Source of the DNA: DASUMP01 sp036277635
GTDB lineage: Bacteria > Actinomycetota > Acidimicrobiia > IMCC26256 > PALSA-610
Direction of reading: 5' to 3'
Assembly (NCBI GenBank): GCA_036277635.1
Contig: DASUMP010000159.1
Span: 1 to 5,360, forward strand
Length of the DNA stretch: 5,360 bases
Shown: one piece after another, positions 1-5,360 of the stretch
Layout of the letters: every line of letters starts with the position of its first letter
Numbering within the stretch: position 1 is the stretch's first letter
Made by a program: the position numbers and the translations under genes
The notes under the pieces: generated by a model
Seen by the model: only the letters and a program-made list of their open reading frames with translations
Told to the model about the DNA's origin: nothing
Database searches by the model: none

Positions 1-129
1 GTGGGCGTCACAACGACGCCGCGCGTAGCGCTGCAGCGGTTCGTAGACGAGGCTCACCAACGCCTCGAAGCGAAGGCGGCGTTCATCGGTCTGAGTATCC
101 ACCCACGCGCCTGTGTCCGGCACAGCCAC
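1..129 (-). CDS. ECF-like RNA polymerase sigma factor, N-terminal fragment
   Basis: Only the first 43 codons are in the window; the gene continues past the left edge. The reading frame gives a short polar leader, then RLRFEALVSLVYEPLQRYAR and RRCDAH. This matches the start of region 2 in ECF sigma-70 factors, where an F-x-x-L...Y-x-x-L-x-x-Y-x-x-R-R pattern leads into the core-binding helix. Such proteins direct core RNA polymerase to a small regulon and are often held by an anti-sigma factor, which would lie outside this window. The start is uncertain: GTG at 129, GTG at 123 and GTG at 102 are all in frame, and only a weak GAAAG lies upstream of 129. The frame has no ATG near the domain start. 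It is divergent from the secreted DUF1566 gene. The family call rests on about 25 residues, so other sigma-70 subgroups are possible. Confidence 0.7.
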   Translation of the reverse strand, partial: MAVPDTGAWVDTQTDERRLRFEALVSLVYEPLQRYARRRCDAH

Positions 130-142
130 GATGCTTTCAGAA

Positions 143-176
143 GCGAGCTCGCAGAAATGAGCCCCCGGGGACTCAT
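143..176. promoter_or_regulatory. Two adjacent palindromes, candidate operator region
   Basis: A perfect 10-base palindrome, GCGAGCTCGC, lies at 143-152. A 20-base near-palindrome follows at 157-176, with arms ATGAG and CTCAT around a C-run/G-run core; only one symmetric position pair (162 and 171) fails to match. Both sit between divergent starts, 14-47 bases upstream of the sigma factor GTG and 84-117 bases upstream of the secreted protein ATG, where a dimeric regulator could act on both genes. The sequence symmetry is seen directly; the operator role is inferred. The longer one could instead be an RNA hairpin in the leader of either transcript. Confidence 0.35.
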
Positions 177-248
177 GCGCGGGTGAGCCGGGCGAGGCAC
201 GCTCCCCGTGCGGCACCAGGCGCCGCGACGCCCGAGTCGGCGCGGGAT

Positions 249-256
249 GGGAGAGG
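249..256 (+). promoter_or_regulatory. Ribosome binding site that fixes the DUF1566 gene start
   Basis: The purine run GGGAGAGG ends four bases before the ATG at 261, a good Shine-Dalgarno match. It supports that ATG over the in-frame ATG at 183, which would add 26 Arg/Ala-rich residues ahead of the signal peptide. Confidence 0.75.
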
Positions 257-260
257 TCCG

Positions 261-1280
261 ATGACTGAGCGCGGCATGCACGAGCGACGCCGGCCGAAGG
301 GGCTGCGTGGGGTGTTCGCGGTGGGGCTCAGTCTGGGACTGCTCTGCGCGGCGGCGGTCGTCGCGACACCGGCGGGCGCGGCCAGGCCGATCATCCCCGA
401 TGAGCCGGTCCCGCTCTCGCCGGCTGGCCAGATCATCGACGCGACCCCCACGTTCACGTGGGCGGCGGCCGACGACGCGGCGACCTACGAGGTGCGCGTG
501 TACCGCGGCAAGCGCGTCGTGGCGTCGCAGTCCGGGATCAGCGGCACCTCGTGGACGAGTCCCGTGCTGCCGACCAACGTCGATCTCTCGTGGAAGGCGC
601 GCGGCATCAGCGCGACGGGCAAGGTCGGTCCGTACAGCAGCGGCCAGCCCACGTTCCGGGTCGTGGTCCCGGCGGTGGGCGACGCGTGGGGCGGTGGACT
701 GATCGCCTACGTGTTCCAGCCCGGAGATCCCGGCTACGTCGCCGACGAGACGCACGGCCTCGTCGTCGGGCCGTACCCGTTCAGCTTCGGTGGCGGTCCG
801 AACACCGGCTGGTACCTGCGCGAGGCGTGGTGGCGCCCGTGCACGAGCGACTTCTACGGCACGATCACGTGTGCCGGTGGTACCGACCAGATCGGCACGT
901 CGACGGCGCTCGGCAGCGGCGCCACCAACACCGCTGCGATCATCTCGTACTACAACCAGGCCGCGCCGTTGCCGTACTCGCATGCCGCCTCGATCGCCGA
1001 CAGCGTGTCGGGCAACGGATACAGCGACTGGTACCTGCCGAGCAAGGACGAGCTCGCCAAGCTCCACGCGAACCGGCAGGTGTTCATCGACAACATGAAC
1101 GCGGGCAAGCCCTATATGAACTTCGACGGGATCGCCTACGCGACCTCCTTCTGGAGCTCGTCGGAGGTGGACTCGAACTTGGTGTGGGCGCTGAACTGGA
1201 ACGATCCCAACCCGGCCACGGCATGGTTCGGGGGGACGCGGAACGCGACATCGGCGATGATCGTGTTCCGGACGTTCTAG
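261..1280 (+). CDS. Secreted protein with Fn3/Ig-like and DUF1566 (Lcl C-terminal) domains
   Basis: The 339-residue protein has a Sec-type signal peptide: basic RRRPKGLR at about 9-16, a hydrophobic core at about 17-35, and an A-x-A cleavage site at ATPAGA-A near residue 40. The lone core cysteine (LLCA) has no lipobox, so the mature protein is probably secreted, not lipidated. Residues about 48-136 look like an Fn3/Ig-type beta sandwich (PTFTW at 63-67, then YEVRVY and WKARGIS). Residues about 138-339 match the DUF1566/Lcl C-terminal pattern: VGDAWGGGLIAYV, HGLVVGP, a TNTAAIISY segment, the hallmark GYSDWYLPSKDEL at 253-265, FWSSSE at 297-302 and a terminal VFRTF. C194 and C204 could form a disulfide. 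DUF1566 domains occur in exported, often surface or adhesion-type proteins; their biochemical role is unsettled. It is divergent from the ECF-like sigma gene and converges on the LuxR gene. The start is set by a good ribosome binding site; substrate and partner are unknown. Confidence 0.9.
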   Translation: MTERGMHERRRPKGLRGVFAVGLSLGLLCAAAVVATPAGAARPIIPDEPVPLSPAGQIIDATPTFTWAAADDAATYEVRVYRGKRVVASQSGISGTSWTSPVLPTNVDLSWKARGISATGKVGPYSSGQPTFRVVVPAVGDAWGGGLIAYVFQPGDPGYVADETHGLVVGPYPFSFGGGPNTGWYLREAWWRPCTSDFYGTITCAGGTDQIGTSTALGSGATNTAAIISYYNQAAPLPYSHAASIADSVSGNGYSDWYLPSKDELAKLHANRQVFIDNMNAGKPYMNFDGIAYATSFWSSSEVDSNLVWALNWNDPNPATAWFGGTRNATSAMIVFRTF

Positions 1281-1287
1281 GAGCCGG

Positions 1288-3921
1288 TCACGCGTCGAGC
1301 TCGAAGATCGCTCGGAGCTCCTCGCGTGAGGTGATCCCGAGCTTGCCGTACACGTGGTTGATGTGGTTGCCGACGGTACGCACGGAGAGGAACAAGGTGT
1401 CGGCGATCTCGCGCTTCGACGTGCCGCGGGCGGCCATCATCGCGACCTCGTGCTCGCGCTTGGTCAACGTGGTGATCGCCGTCCGGCCGCTGATCGCTTC
1501 GAGCATGGGAGTGATCGCGCGTCCGAGCCCGCGGCGGAGCTCGGCGGCGCGGATCGCAGCCTCGCGTTGGCGTGCCGCCAGACCGCCGGCGGCGGCGATC
1601 GTGCTCGCGCCCGCGCAGCACTCGGCCGCGTGCAGACGCCAGCCCGCCGACTCGAACGCGGCCGACGCGGCGAGCAGCCCGTCGAAGTCGCGGTTCGCGA
1701 GCGCCGACGCGTGGTGCGCGAACGTCTCGACGACGACGCCGTCGCACGCGGCGGCCGCGTCGGTGAGGTCGGCGAGCACGCGGGCGGGATCGACGCCGAG
1801 ACGCATCGCGTCGTGCAACGCGTACGCGCCGAGGGCGGTGCGGCCGTCGTCGAGCAAGGATCGGCCGCTCTTCTCGGCGAACGACTGGGCCTGGGTCCGT
1901 TCGCCGCGCGCCCACGCCGCCCACGCCCGCCCGAGATCCACGTCGACGTCGATGTTGTGGATCCCGTCCCGGCGTGCCTCGTCGAGCTGACGCATCGCGC
2001 TCTGGGCTCCGGGTGCGTCGCCCGTCACGCCACAAGCCTGGGCGAGCGCCGCGAGCGACCACGGCAACATCGCTCCCGGGTCGACCGCGCGCAGCAACGC
2101 GGTCGAGTCGCGCAACCGGGTCGTCGCCTCGTCGAGGTCGCCACGCGCGAGCGCGGATCGCCCGAGCATGAACGACCACACGCCGCGGAACGGATCGTCG
2201 ATCCGCCGGACCGCTTCGTCGTGCAGCGCGCCGACCAACACGTCGACCTGCTCCAAGCCGCCGGCGAAGAGCTGCGTGATGAACGCCGCGACCATCACAC
2301 CACCGCTCGCGTAGTGCGCGAGGTCGCCACCGACGCTCAGCGCGAGCTGCATCGCGATCGGGAGCTCGGCGGTCACCTCGTCGAGACGCCCGCAGCACGC
2401 GGCCGACGGCAGCACCCCGGCGTACGCACGGGAGCGCGCGACATCGTTGGCGTGCTCGTCGTCGAGCACCGACCGACCGATGGCGATCGACTCGAGGGCG
2501 CGGCCCGCGAACATCAGCATCTGGGCGCGTTGGCCGACGAGCTCGAGTCCGAGCGGGTAGCCGGCGCGCTCGATGCCGAGCTGGATGCGGGCGTCGGCGT
2601 CGTCGAAGCGGTCGAGCCCCCAGAACAACGACGACGCGACGAGCAGGTCGGCTCCCGCGACGTCGGCTGGGCTCGCGTCGGAAGGCGGGTCACCCAAGAG
2701 CGCGATGAGCTCGTCGTGGCGGCCTTGCCAGTAGAGGACGTTGCCGAGCAGCAGGGCGCTCTCGGCCGAACCGTCGGCGTCGAAGGCCGCGCGCGCGAGG
2801 CGCTCCGCGAGCGGGAGGTCGGCGCGGCTCCCCGCTTCTCGCACGGCGACGCGCAGCGCGTGGGGGTCGCACGGCGCTCCCGCGTCGAGCTGGAGCACCA
2901 CGACGCGCAGCTGGTCGTCGCGACGGCGGGCCCCGGTCGCCGCCAAAGCCGCAGCGACGTCACGCGATCGCGCCGCGCGCCGTGCCGGCCCCATGGTGTC
3001 GCGCACCACTTCGGCGTAGAGCGGGTGCACGAGGCGCAGCTCGCGACGTAGTCCCGACGTCTGCCAGACGACGAGGCCGTCGTCCTCGGCGAGCGCCAGC
3101 GCGCCGAGCGCACCGAGGTGGGAGACGACCGCGGGTCCGAACGGTTCGCCGATCGCCAGGAGCTCGACGAGGGTCGTCACGTCGGGCGGGACCGCGGCCA
3201 GCCGGTCGCGCACGAGCTGGTGCACGCTCGCCGCGTCGAGCGTCGACGCGGTCCACGACCACACGCCGTCGCGCTCGATCAGCGAACCGGTCGCGCGACC
3301 GTGGCGCACGAGCTCGCGCGCGAACAGCAGGTTGCCGCGCGTGACGTCGTACAGCCGGTAGCGCGAGCGGCTGTCGAGCGGTCCGCCGAGCGCGGACTGC
3401 AACAGGGTGCCGAGCTGGTCCTCGTCGAGCGGTTGGAGGTCGACGCGCGGGACGTAGTCGTCTTTCCACAGGCGCGTGATCGCATCTGGGCTCGGTTCGC
3501 GCGAGCGTGCCGTCGCCACGACGCGCGCGCCGGCCCGTGCCGCGAGGAGGACGAGCCCGGCGGACGCCTCGTCGAGCAAGTGCGCGTCGTCGACTGCCAG
3601 GACCAGCTCCTCGAGCGGCCCGGACGCGAGGGCGTCGAGGGCGCGGGTGAGCGCTTCGAACGGAGCCCCACCGTCGAAGCCGATGGCCAGCGCACCGGCG
3701 AACGCGCCGAACGGCACCGACGACAGCGAACGTGTCGCGCCGACGTGCACGACGCGCTCCGGCGCGGGGACGAGGCGCTCGACGAGCTCGCCGAGCAACC
3801 GCGTCTTGCCCACCCCGGGTTCGCCGACGATCACCGCCCCACGGCCGCCGTCGGCGACGATCGCCGCGACTTCGCGCTCACGCGCCGCGAACGGCCAGCG
3901 CCGATCGGTGCCTCCCACCAT
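1288..3921 (-). CDS. Large ATP-binding LuxR-family transcriptional regulator (MalT/LAL type)
   Basis: The 877-residue protein has the three-part layout of LAL/MalT regulators. An N-terminal P-loop module opens with FAAREREVAAI (11-21), then Walker A GEPGVGKT (33-40), Walker B LVLAVDDAH (106-114) and a sensor-like RVVATARSRE (133-142). The middle (about 240-800) is Ala/Leu-rich and helical with TPR-like spacing, the usual inducer or partner-binding scaffold. The C-terminus (about 816-877) is a LuxR helix-turn-helix: LTKREHEVAMMAARGTSKRE, then IADTLFLSVRTVGNHINHVY and GKLGITSREEL. Length is typical of the family (about 850-950). In this family ATP and ligand binding drive oligomerisation and promoter activation; the ligand here cannot be read from sequence. 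No Shine-Dalgarno precedes the ATG; a TANNNT hexamer six bases upstream suggests leaderless transcription. It is divergent from the 73-residue gene (44-base gap), and its stop lies 7 bases from that of the secreted protein gene. All key motifs look intact. Confidence 0.95.
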   Translation of the reverse strand: MVGGTDRRWPFAAREREVAAIVADGGRGAVIVGEPGVGKTRLLGELVERLVPAPERVVHVGATRSLSSVPFGAFAGALAIGFDGGAPFEALTRALDALASGPLEELVLAVDDAHLLDEASAGLVLLAARAGARVVATARSREPSPDAITRLWKDDYVPRVDLQPLDEDQLGTLLQSALGGPLDSRSRYRLYDVTRGNLLFARELVRHGRATGSLIERDGVWSWTASTLDAASVHQLVRDRLAAVPPDVTTLVELLAIGEPFGPAVVSHLGALGALALAEDDGLVVWQTSGLRRELRLVHPLYAEVVRDTMGPARRAARSRDVAAALAATGARRRDDQLRVVVLQLDAGAPCDPHALRVAVREAGSRADLPLAERLARAAFDADGSAESALLLGNVLYWQGRHDELIALLGDPPSDASPADVAGADLLVASSLFWGLDRFDDADARIQLGIERAGYPLGLELVGQRAQMLMFAGRALESIAIGRSVLDDEHANDVARSRAYAGVLPSAACCGRLDEVTAELPIAMQLALSVGGDLAHYASGGVMVAAFITQLFAGGLEQVDVLVGALHDEAVRRIDDPFRGVWSFMLGRSALARGDLDEATTRLRDSTALLRAVDPGAMLPWSLAALAQACGVTGDAPGAQSAMRQLDEARRDGIHNIDVDVDLGRAWAAWARGERTQAQSFAEKSGRSLLDDGRTALGAYALHDAMRLGVDPARVLADLTDAAAACDGVVVETFAHHASALANRDFDGLLAASAAFESAGWRLHAAECCAGASTIAAAGGLAARQREAAIRAAELRRGLGRAITPMLEAISGRTAITTLTKREHEVAMMAARGTSKREIADTLFLSVRTVGNHINHVYGKLGITSREELRAIFELDA

Positions 3922-3927
3922 GCGCCG

Positions 3928-3933
3928 AGGGTA
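3928..3933 (-). promoter_or_regulatory. Candidate -10 element for a leaderless LuxR-regulator transcript
   Basis: On the minus strand TACCCT is followed by exactly six bases (CGGCGC) and then the ATG at 3921. This is the TANNNT-to-start spacing expected when transcription begins at the start codon, as is common in actinobacteria. The six bases carry no Shine-Dalgarno and I see no clear -35 box. It lies in the 44-base divergent gap with the small gene at 3966. The pattern is seen; promoter function is inferred. Confidence 0.5.
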
Positions 3934-3965
3934 GAGCCGTGGCGGAGGCGAGGCGAGCGGCGAGA

Positions 3966-4187
3966 ATGGCGGCAGTGCGCGCGGCGACTCCCGAAGAAGC
4001 GATCAGGAACGCGCACGCGTGGTTCGAGGTGAACAGCGGGTGGGCGCCGCCCACCGACGACACGCTCGAGGAGTGGGCTGCCGACGGGATGTGCCGCAGC
4101 CCCGACGAGTGTCTCGTCACACCCGACGGGTGGTGCGAACACGGGCTCGCGTCGTGGTGGCTGATCCTGCGCGCACTCGACGGCTGA
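3966..4187 (+). CDS. 73-residue uncharacterised protein with Cys/His cluster
   Basis: I cannot name this family. The protein is soluble, with no signal peptide or membrane segment. Residues 8-20 (PEEAIRNAHAWFE) and 33-40 (TLEEWAAD) look helical, followed by a compact C43-x5-C49-x7-C57-x-H59 cluster (CRSPDEC, then WCEH) and a hydrophobic end LASWWLILRALDG. Three cysteines and a histidine within 17 residues could form a zinc site, but this spacing is not a textbook finger, so metal binding is an inference. The domain-like composition, with many Trp, Cys and acidic residues in a frame unlike the Arg-rich shadow frames, supports a real gene. The ATG at 3966 was chosen because protein-like sequence begins there; the ribosome binding site is weak (GAGG about 12 bases upstream) and GTG 3939 is an in-frame alternative. 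It is divergent from the LuxR regulator and converges on the lipoprotein gene with a 15-base gap. Confidence 0.75.
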   Translation: MAAVRAATPEEAIRNAHAWFEVNSGWAPPTDDTLEEWAADGMCRSPDECLVTPDGWCEHGLASWWLILRALDG

Positions 4188-4202
4188 GCTCGACTGGATC
4201 GT

Positions 4203-4973
4203 TCAGGCTCCGACGCACGCCTCGACCGCGTCTTCGAGCGCGGCGGTCGTCGCGGCGGACGGCTCCGCGTCGTCGGCGAACGCGAGGAAGGCTTCGCGCG
4301 CCACGCCGTCGTCGAGCTCACCTGCGATGCAGTCGGCTTGTGCGTCGGTGATCTCGCCGGCGGAGGCGATCGATTGGACGAAGAGGTCTTCGAGGCAGGC
4401 GTCGTCGGCGCTCTCGAACACGAGACGCGCGAGCTCGGCGTCGTCGGGCTCTTCGGCGTCGTCGCCGAGCACGATCTGATCGACGAAGATGGGAGCGAAC
4501 GCCTCTTCGTCGACTTGCTCGGCCAGACAACCCGCGTCGAACTCGACTTCCTCGGCGAAGCCCGCCGCGAGGAGTCGGCCCATGTCGGTGCACTCCACTG
4601 CGGCCGTCTCGAGTGCGGCGCGCGTGTCCGCATCGACCGCGACGTCGACGTCGCTGAGCGAGTCGGCGGCGGCGAACTCATACGGCGAGATGCCCTCCTC
4701 GTCGAGGAAGTCGGCGTCGGCTGCGTCGACGATCGCGACGGCGAGACACTCGCTCTCCGCTCCGGTGAGCGCGATGTCGCCCTCGTCGGTGGGTTCGGCC
4801 AACTCGTCGGCGAGCGCATCCACGTAGGGCTGCGCAGTGGCGTCGGGAGCGGTGGTGGTTGTCGGCGCGTCGGTCGTGGCTCTCGAGTCGTCGTCGCCGC
4901 CGCACGCCCCCAACACGAGCGCGCCCGCTGCCACGCACACCAGGCCCCGCACCCACCCGGTCTTCGCCGTCAC
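4203..4973 (-). CDS. Acidic lipoprotein with three two-cysteine repeats
   Basis: Read from the GTG at 4973 the protein has 256 residues. A basic start (TAKTGWVRG) leads to a hydrophobic stretch ending in the lipobox LGAC with lipidated C24, then GGDDD and a Thr/Ala/Pro linker (about 31-48). It should therefore be anchored to the outer face of the membrane. The remaining ~205 residues are strongly acidic and form three degenerate repeats, each opening with C-[LI]-A and closing with a cysteine: C76-C128, C149-C193 and C215-C253. This suggests three helical modules, each closed by a disulfide. The style resembles uncharacterised Acidimicrobiia lipoproteins; I know of no function. A GTG at 5039 is in frame, but it lies inside the long hairpin and would place a polar Arg-rich segment before the signal peptide, so I rejected it. 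The chosen GTG has no strong ribosome binding site but does have TACGGT six bases upstream. It lies downstream of the right-hand sigma gene on the same strand, with a hairpin between them. Confidence 0.88.
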   Translation of the reverse strand: MTAKTGWVRGLVCVAAGALVLGACGGDDDSRATTDAPTTTTAPDATAQPYVDALADELAEPTDEGDIALTGAESECLAVAIVDAADADFLDEEGISPYEFAAADSLSDVDVAVDADTRAALETAAVECTDMGRLLAAGFAEEVEFDAGCLAEQVDEEAFAPIFVDQIVLGDDAEEPDDAELARLVFESADDACLEDLFVQSIASAGEITDAQADCIAGELDDGVAREAFLAFADDAEPSAATTAALEDAVEACVGA

Positions 4974-4979
4974 CGCCCG

Positions 4980-4985
4980 ACCGTA
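4980..4985 (-). promoter_or_regulatory. Candidate -10 element for a leaderless lipoprotein transcript
   Basis: On the minus strand TACGGT is followed by six bases (CGGGCG) and then the GTG at 4973. The arrangement is the same as at the LuxR regulator. It supports both this start codon and a separate transcription unit downstream of the hairpin at 5022-5070. No -35 box is obvious in the G-rich DNA upstream. Confidence 0.5.
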
Positions 4986-5021
4986 CCGCCCCCCACCCGT
5001 CCGCCGACGCACCGGATTCCG

Positions 5022-5070
5022 GCTTTGTGCGGCCCACACGTCGTTCCACGACGTCGTGGGCGCACAAAGC
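5022..5070. terminator. Long imperfect hairpin, probable terminator of the sigma gene
   Basis: The outer arms GCTTTGTGC (5022-5030) plus GCCCAC (5032-5037) pair with GTGGGC (5056-5061) plus GCACAAAGC (5062-5070). The inner arms ACGTCG (5038-5043) and CGACGT (5049-5054) pair around the loop TTCCA. This makes 21 base pairs with one single-base bulge on each side (5031 and 5055). It begins 43 bases past the sigma factor stop codon and ends before the lipoprotein promoter, which fits transcription termination or mRNA 3'-end protection. No T-run follows on the minus strand, so it is not a classical intrinsic terminator, though high-GC actinobacteria often lack one. An operator or a mobile palindrome is also possible. 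Confidence 0.55.
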
Positions 5071-5113
5071 GGTGGATCTGCTCGTTCGACTCGGGGGTGG
5101 GGAGACGAGGAGG

Positions 5114-5360
5114 TCAGCGGACGACGTCGGGGGTGCGGTGCAAGCGGATCTCGGCGCGTTCGGCGATGGCGCCGTAGTACGCATTCCGCTTCTTCGCGAT
5201 GCGACCCGTCGGCTGCGGCTCGGCCGCGAGGGCTTCGGGGTCGAGCTGCGAGTTGAGGCCGTCCTTCAAGAGCGCGAGCGCTTCGGTGCGCAGCTGCGAG
5301 ATGCGGGACTCGCTCACGCCGAGCTCGTCGGCGATGTCCTGCATCGTCCGCTCCTCGAAG
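5114..5360 (-). CDS. Sigma-70 family sigma factor (FliA/WhiG-like), C-terminal fragment
   Basis: The gene enters from the right edge; the first complete codon in the window ends at 5359 and the stop is at 5114-5116. The 81 or so visible residues begin FEERTMQDIADELGVSESRI, followed by SQLRTEALALLKDGL. This is the region 4.2 helix-turn-helix that reads the -35 element, and it resembles the E-x-T-M-x-x-I-[GA]-x-x-L-G-V-[ST]-E-S-R-[VI]-S-Q pattern of the FliA/WhiG (sigma-28) group. After region 4 comes an unusual tail of about 46 residues (NSQLDPEALAAEP..., KKRNAYYGAIAERAEIRLHR, TPDVVR), whereas FliA and WhiG normally end soon after the helix-turn-helix. In other bacteria this group controls flagellar or developmental genes; which applies here cannot be told from the fragment. 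An ATG at 5344 lies inside the domain and is not the real start. Confidence 0.85.
   Translation of the reverse strand, partial: FEERTMQDIADELGVSESRISQLRTEALALLKDGLNSQLDPEALAAEPQPTGRIAKKRNAYYGAIAERAEIRLHRTPDVVR

Noticed and set aside
197..211. Small hairpin GCACG-CTCCC-CGTGC in the leader of the DUF1566 gene
   Set aside because: A 5-base stem is expected by chance in DNA this GC-rich, and it does not mask the ribosome binding site.
54..1067. Minus-strand 337-codon open frame opposite the DUF1566 gene
   Set aside because: Its composition is that of a shadow frame (Arg, Ala, Asp repeats). It also overlaps the sigma factor start in a different frame, and the sigma frame has the domain signature.
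458..1990. Plus-strand 510-codon open frame spanning the DUF1566 gene end and the LuxR gene
   Set aside because: It crosses two real genes out of frame, is Arg-rich, and shows no domain.
1277..2398. Minus-strand 373-codon open frame in another frame of the LuxR gene
   Set aside because: Arg-rich shadow on the same strand; the 877-residue frame holds the conserved helix-turn-helix.
1354..3051. Plus-strand 565-codon open frame opposite the LuxR gene
   Set aside because: It is exactly antisense to a gene with intact Walker A/B and helix-turn-helix motifs. Its translation is Arg/Glu/Val-rich with no recognisable domain, as expected from stop-poor high-GC DNA.
3118..4032. Plus-strand 304-codon open frame opposite the N-terminal part of the LuxR gene
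   Set aside because: It is antisense to the Walker A and B region, has low-complexity Arg/Glu composition and no domain.
4188..4202. Possible terminator between the 73-residue gene and the lipoprotein gene
   Set aside because: The flanking GAGC/GCTC arms are too short and no T-run follows on either strand.
4338..5177. Plus-strand 279-codon open frame opposite the lipoprotein gene
   Set aside because: The opposite strand has a clear lipobox and cysteine repeats. This frame runs through the hairpin and the intergenic region without protein-like features.

Overview
The window looks like chromosomal DNA from a high-GC actinobacterium. The G/C-rich third codon positions, GTG starts, a -10-like hexamer placed for leaderless transcription at two genes, and a lipoprotein with a Thr/Ala/Pro linker after the lipobox all fit. 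The tail on the right-edge sigma factor and the repeat style of the lipoprotein remind me of Acidimicrobiia (Ilumatobacter-type bacteria). That placement is an inference from style, not from a search.

Layout from left to right. (1) 1-129, minus: N-terminus of an ECF-like sigma factor that runs off the left edge. (2) 130-260: divergent intergenic region with two adjacent palindromes and no TA dinucleotide. (3) 261-1280, plus: secreted protein with a signal peptide, an Fn3/Ig-like domain and a DUF1566 (Lcl C-terminal) domain. (4) 1288-3921, minus: large 877-residue ATP-binding LuxR regulator (MalT/LAL type), converging on the secreted gene with a 7-base gap. (5) 3966-4187, plus: 73-residue protein with a compact Cys/His cluster, divergent from the regulator. 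(6) 4203-4973, minus: acidic lipoprotein with three tandem two-cysteine modules. (7) 4974-5113: intergenic region with a 49-base near-perfect hairpin and a candidate leaderless promoter. (8) 5114-5360, minus: C-terminus (region 4 plus a long tail) of a FliA/WhiG-like sigma-70 factor that runs off the right edge. No stretch over 300 bases lacks a gene.

The genes do not form one obvious pathway. Three of six are transcription regulators (two sigma factor fragments and one LuxR) and two are exported cell-surface or secreted proteins. The strands alternate, so most genes are probably separate transcription units. I see no mobile element, CRISPR array, tRNA or rRNA, and no clear new multi-gene system. 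The most interesting signals are small: the matched TANNNT-N6-start arrangement at two genes, the long hairpin after the right-hand sigma gene, the repeat structure of the lipoprotein, and the Cys/His mini-protein.
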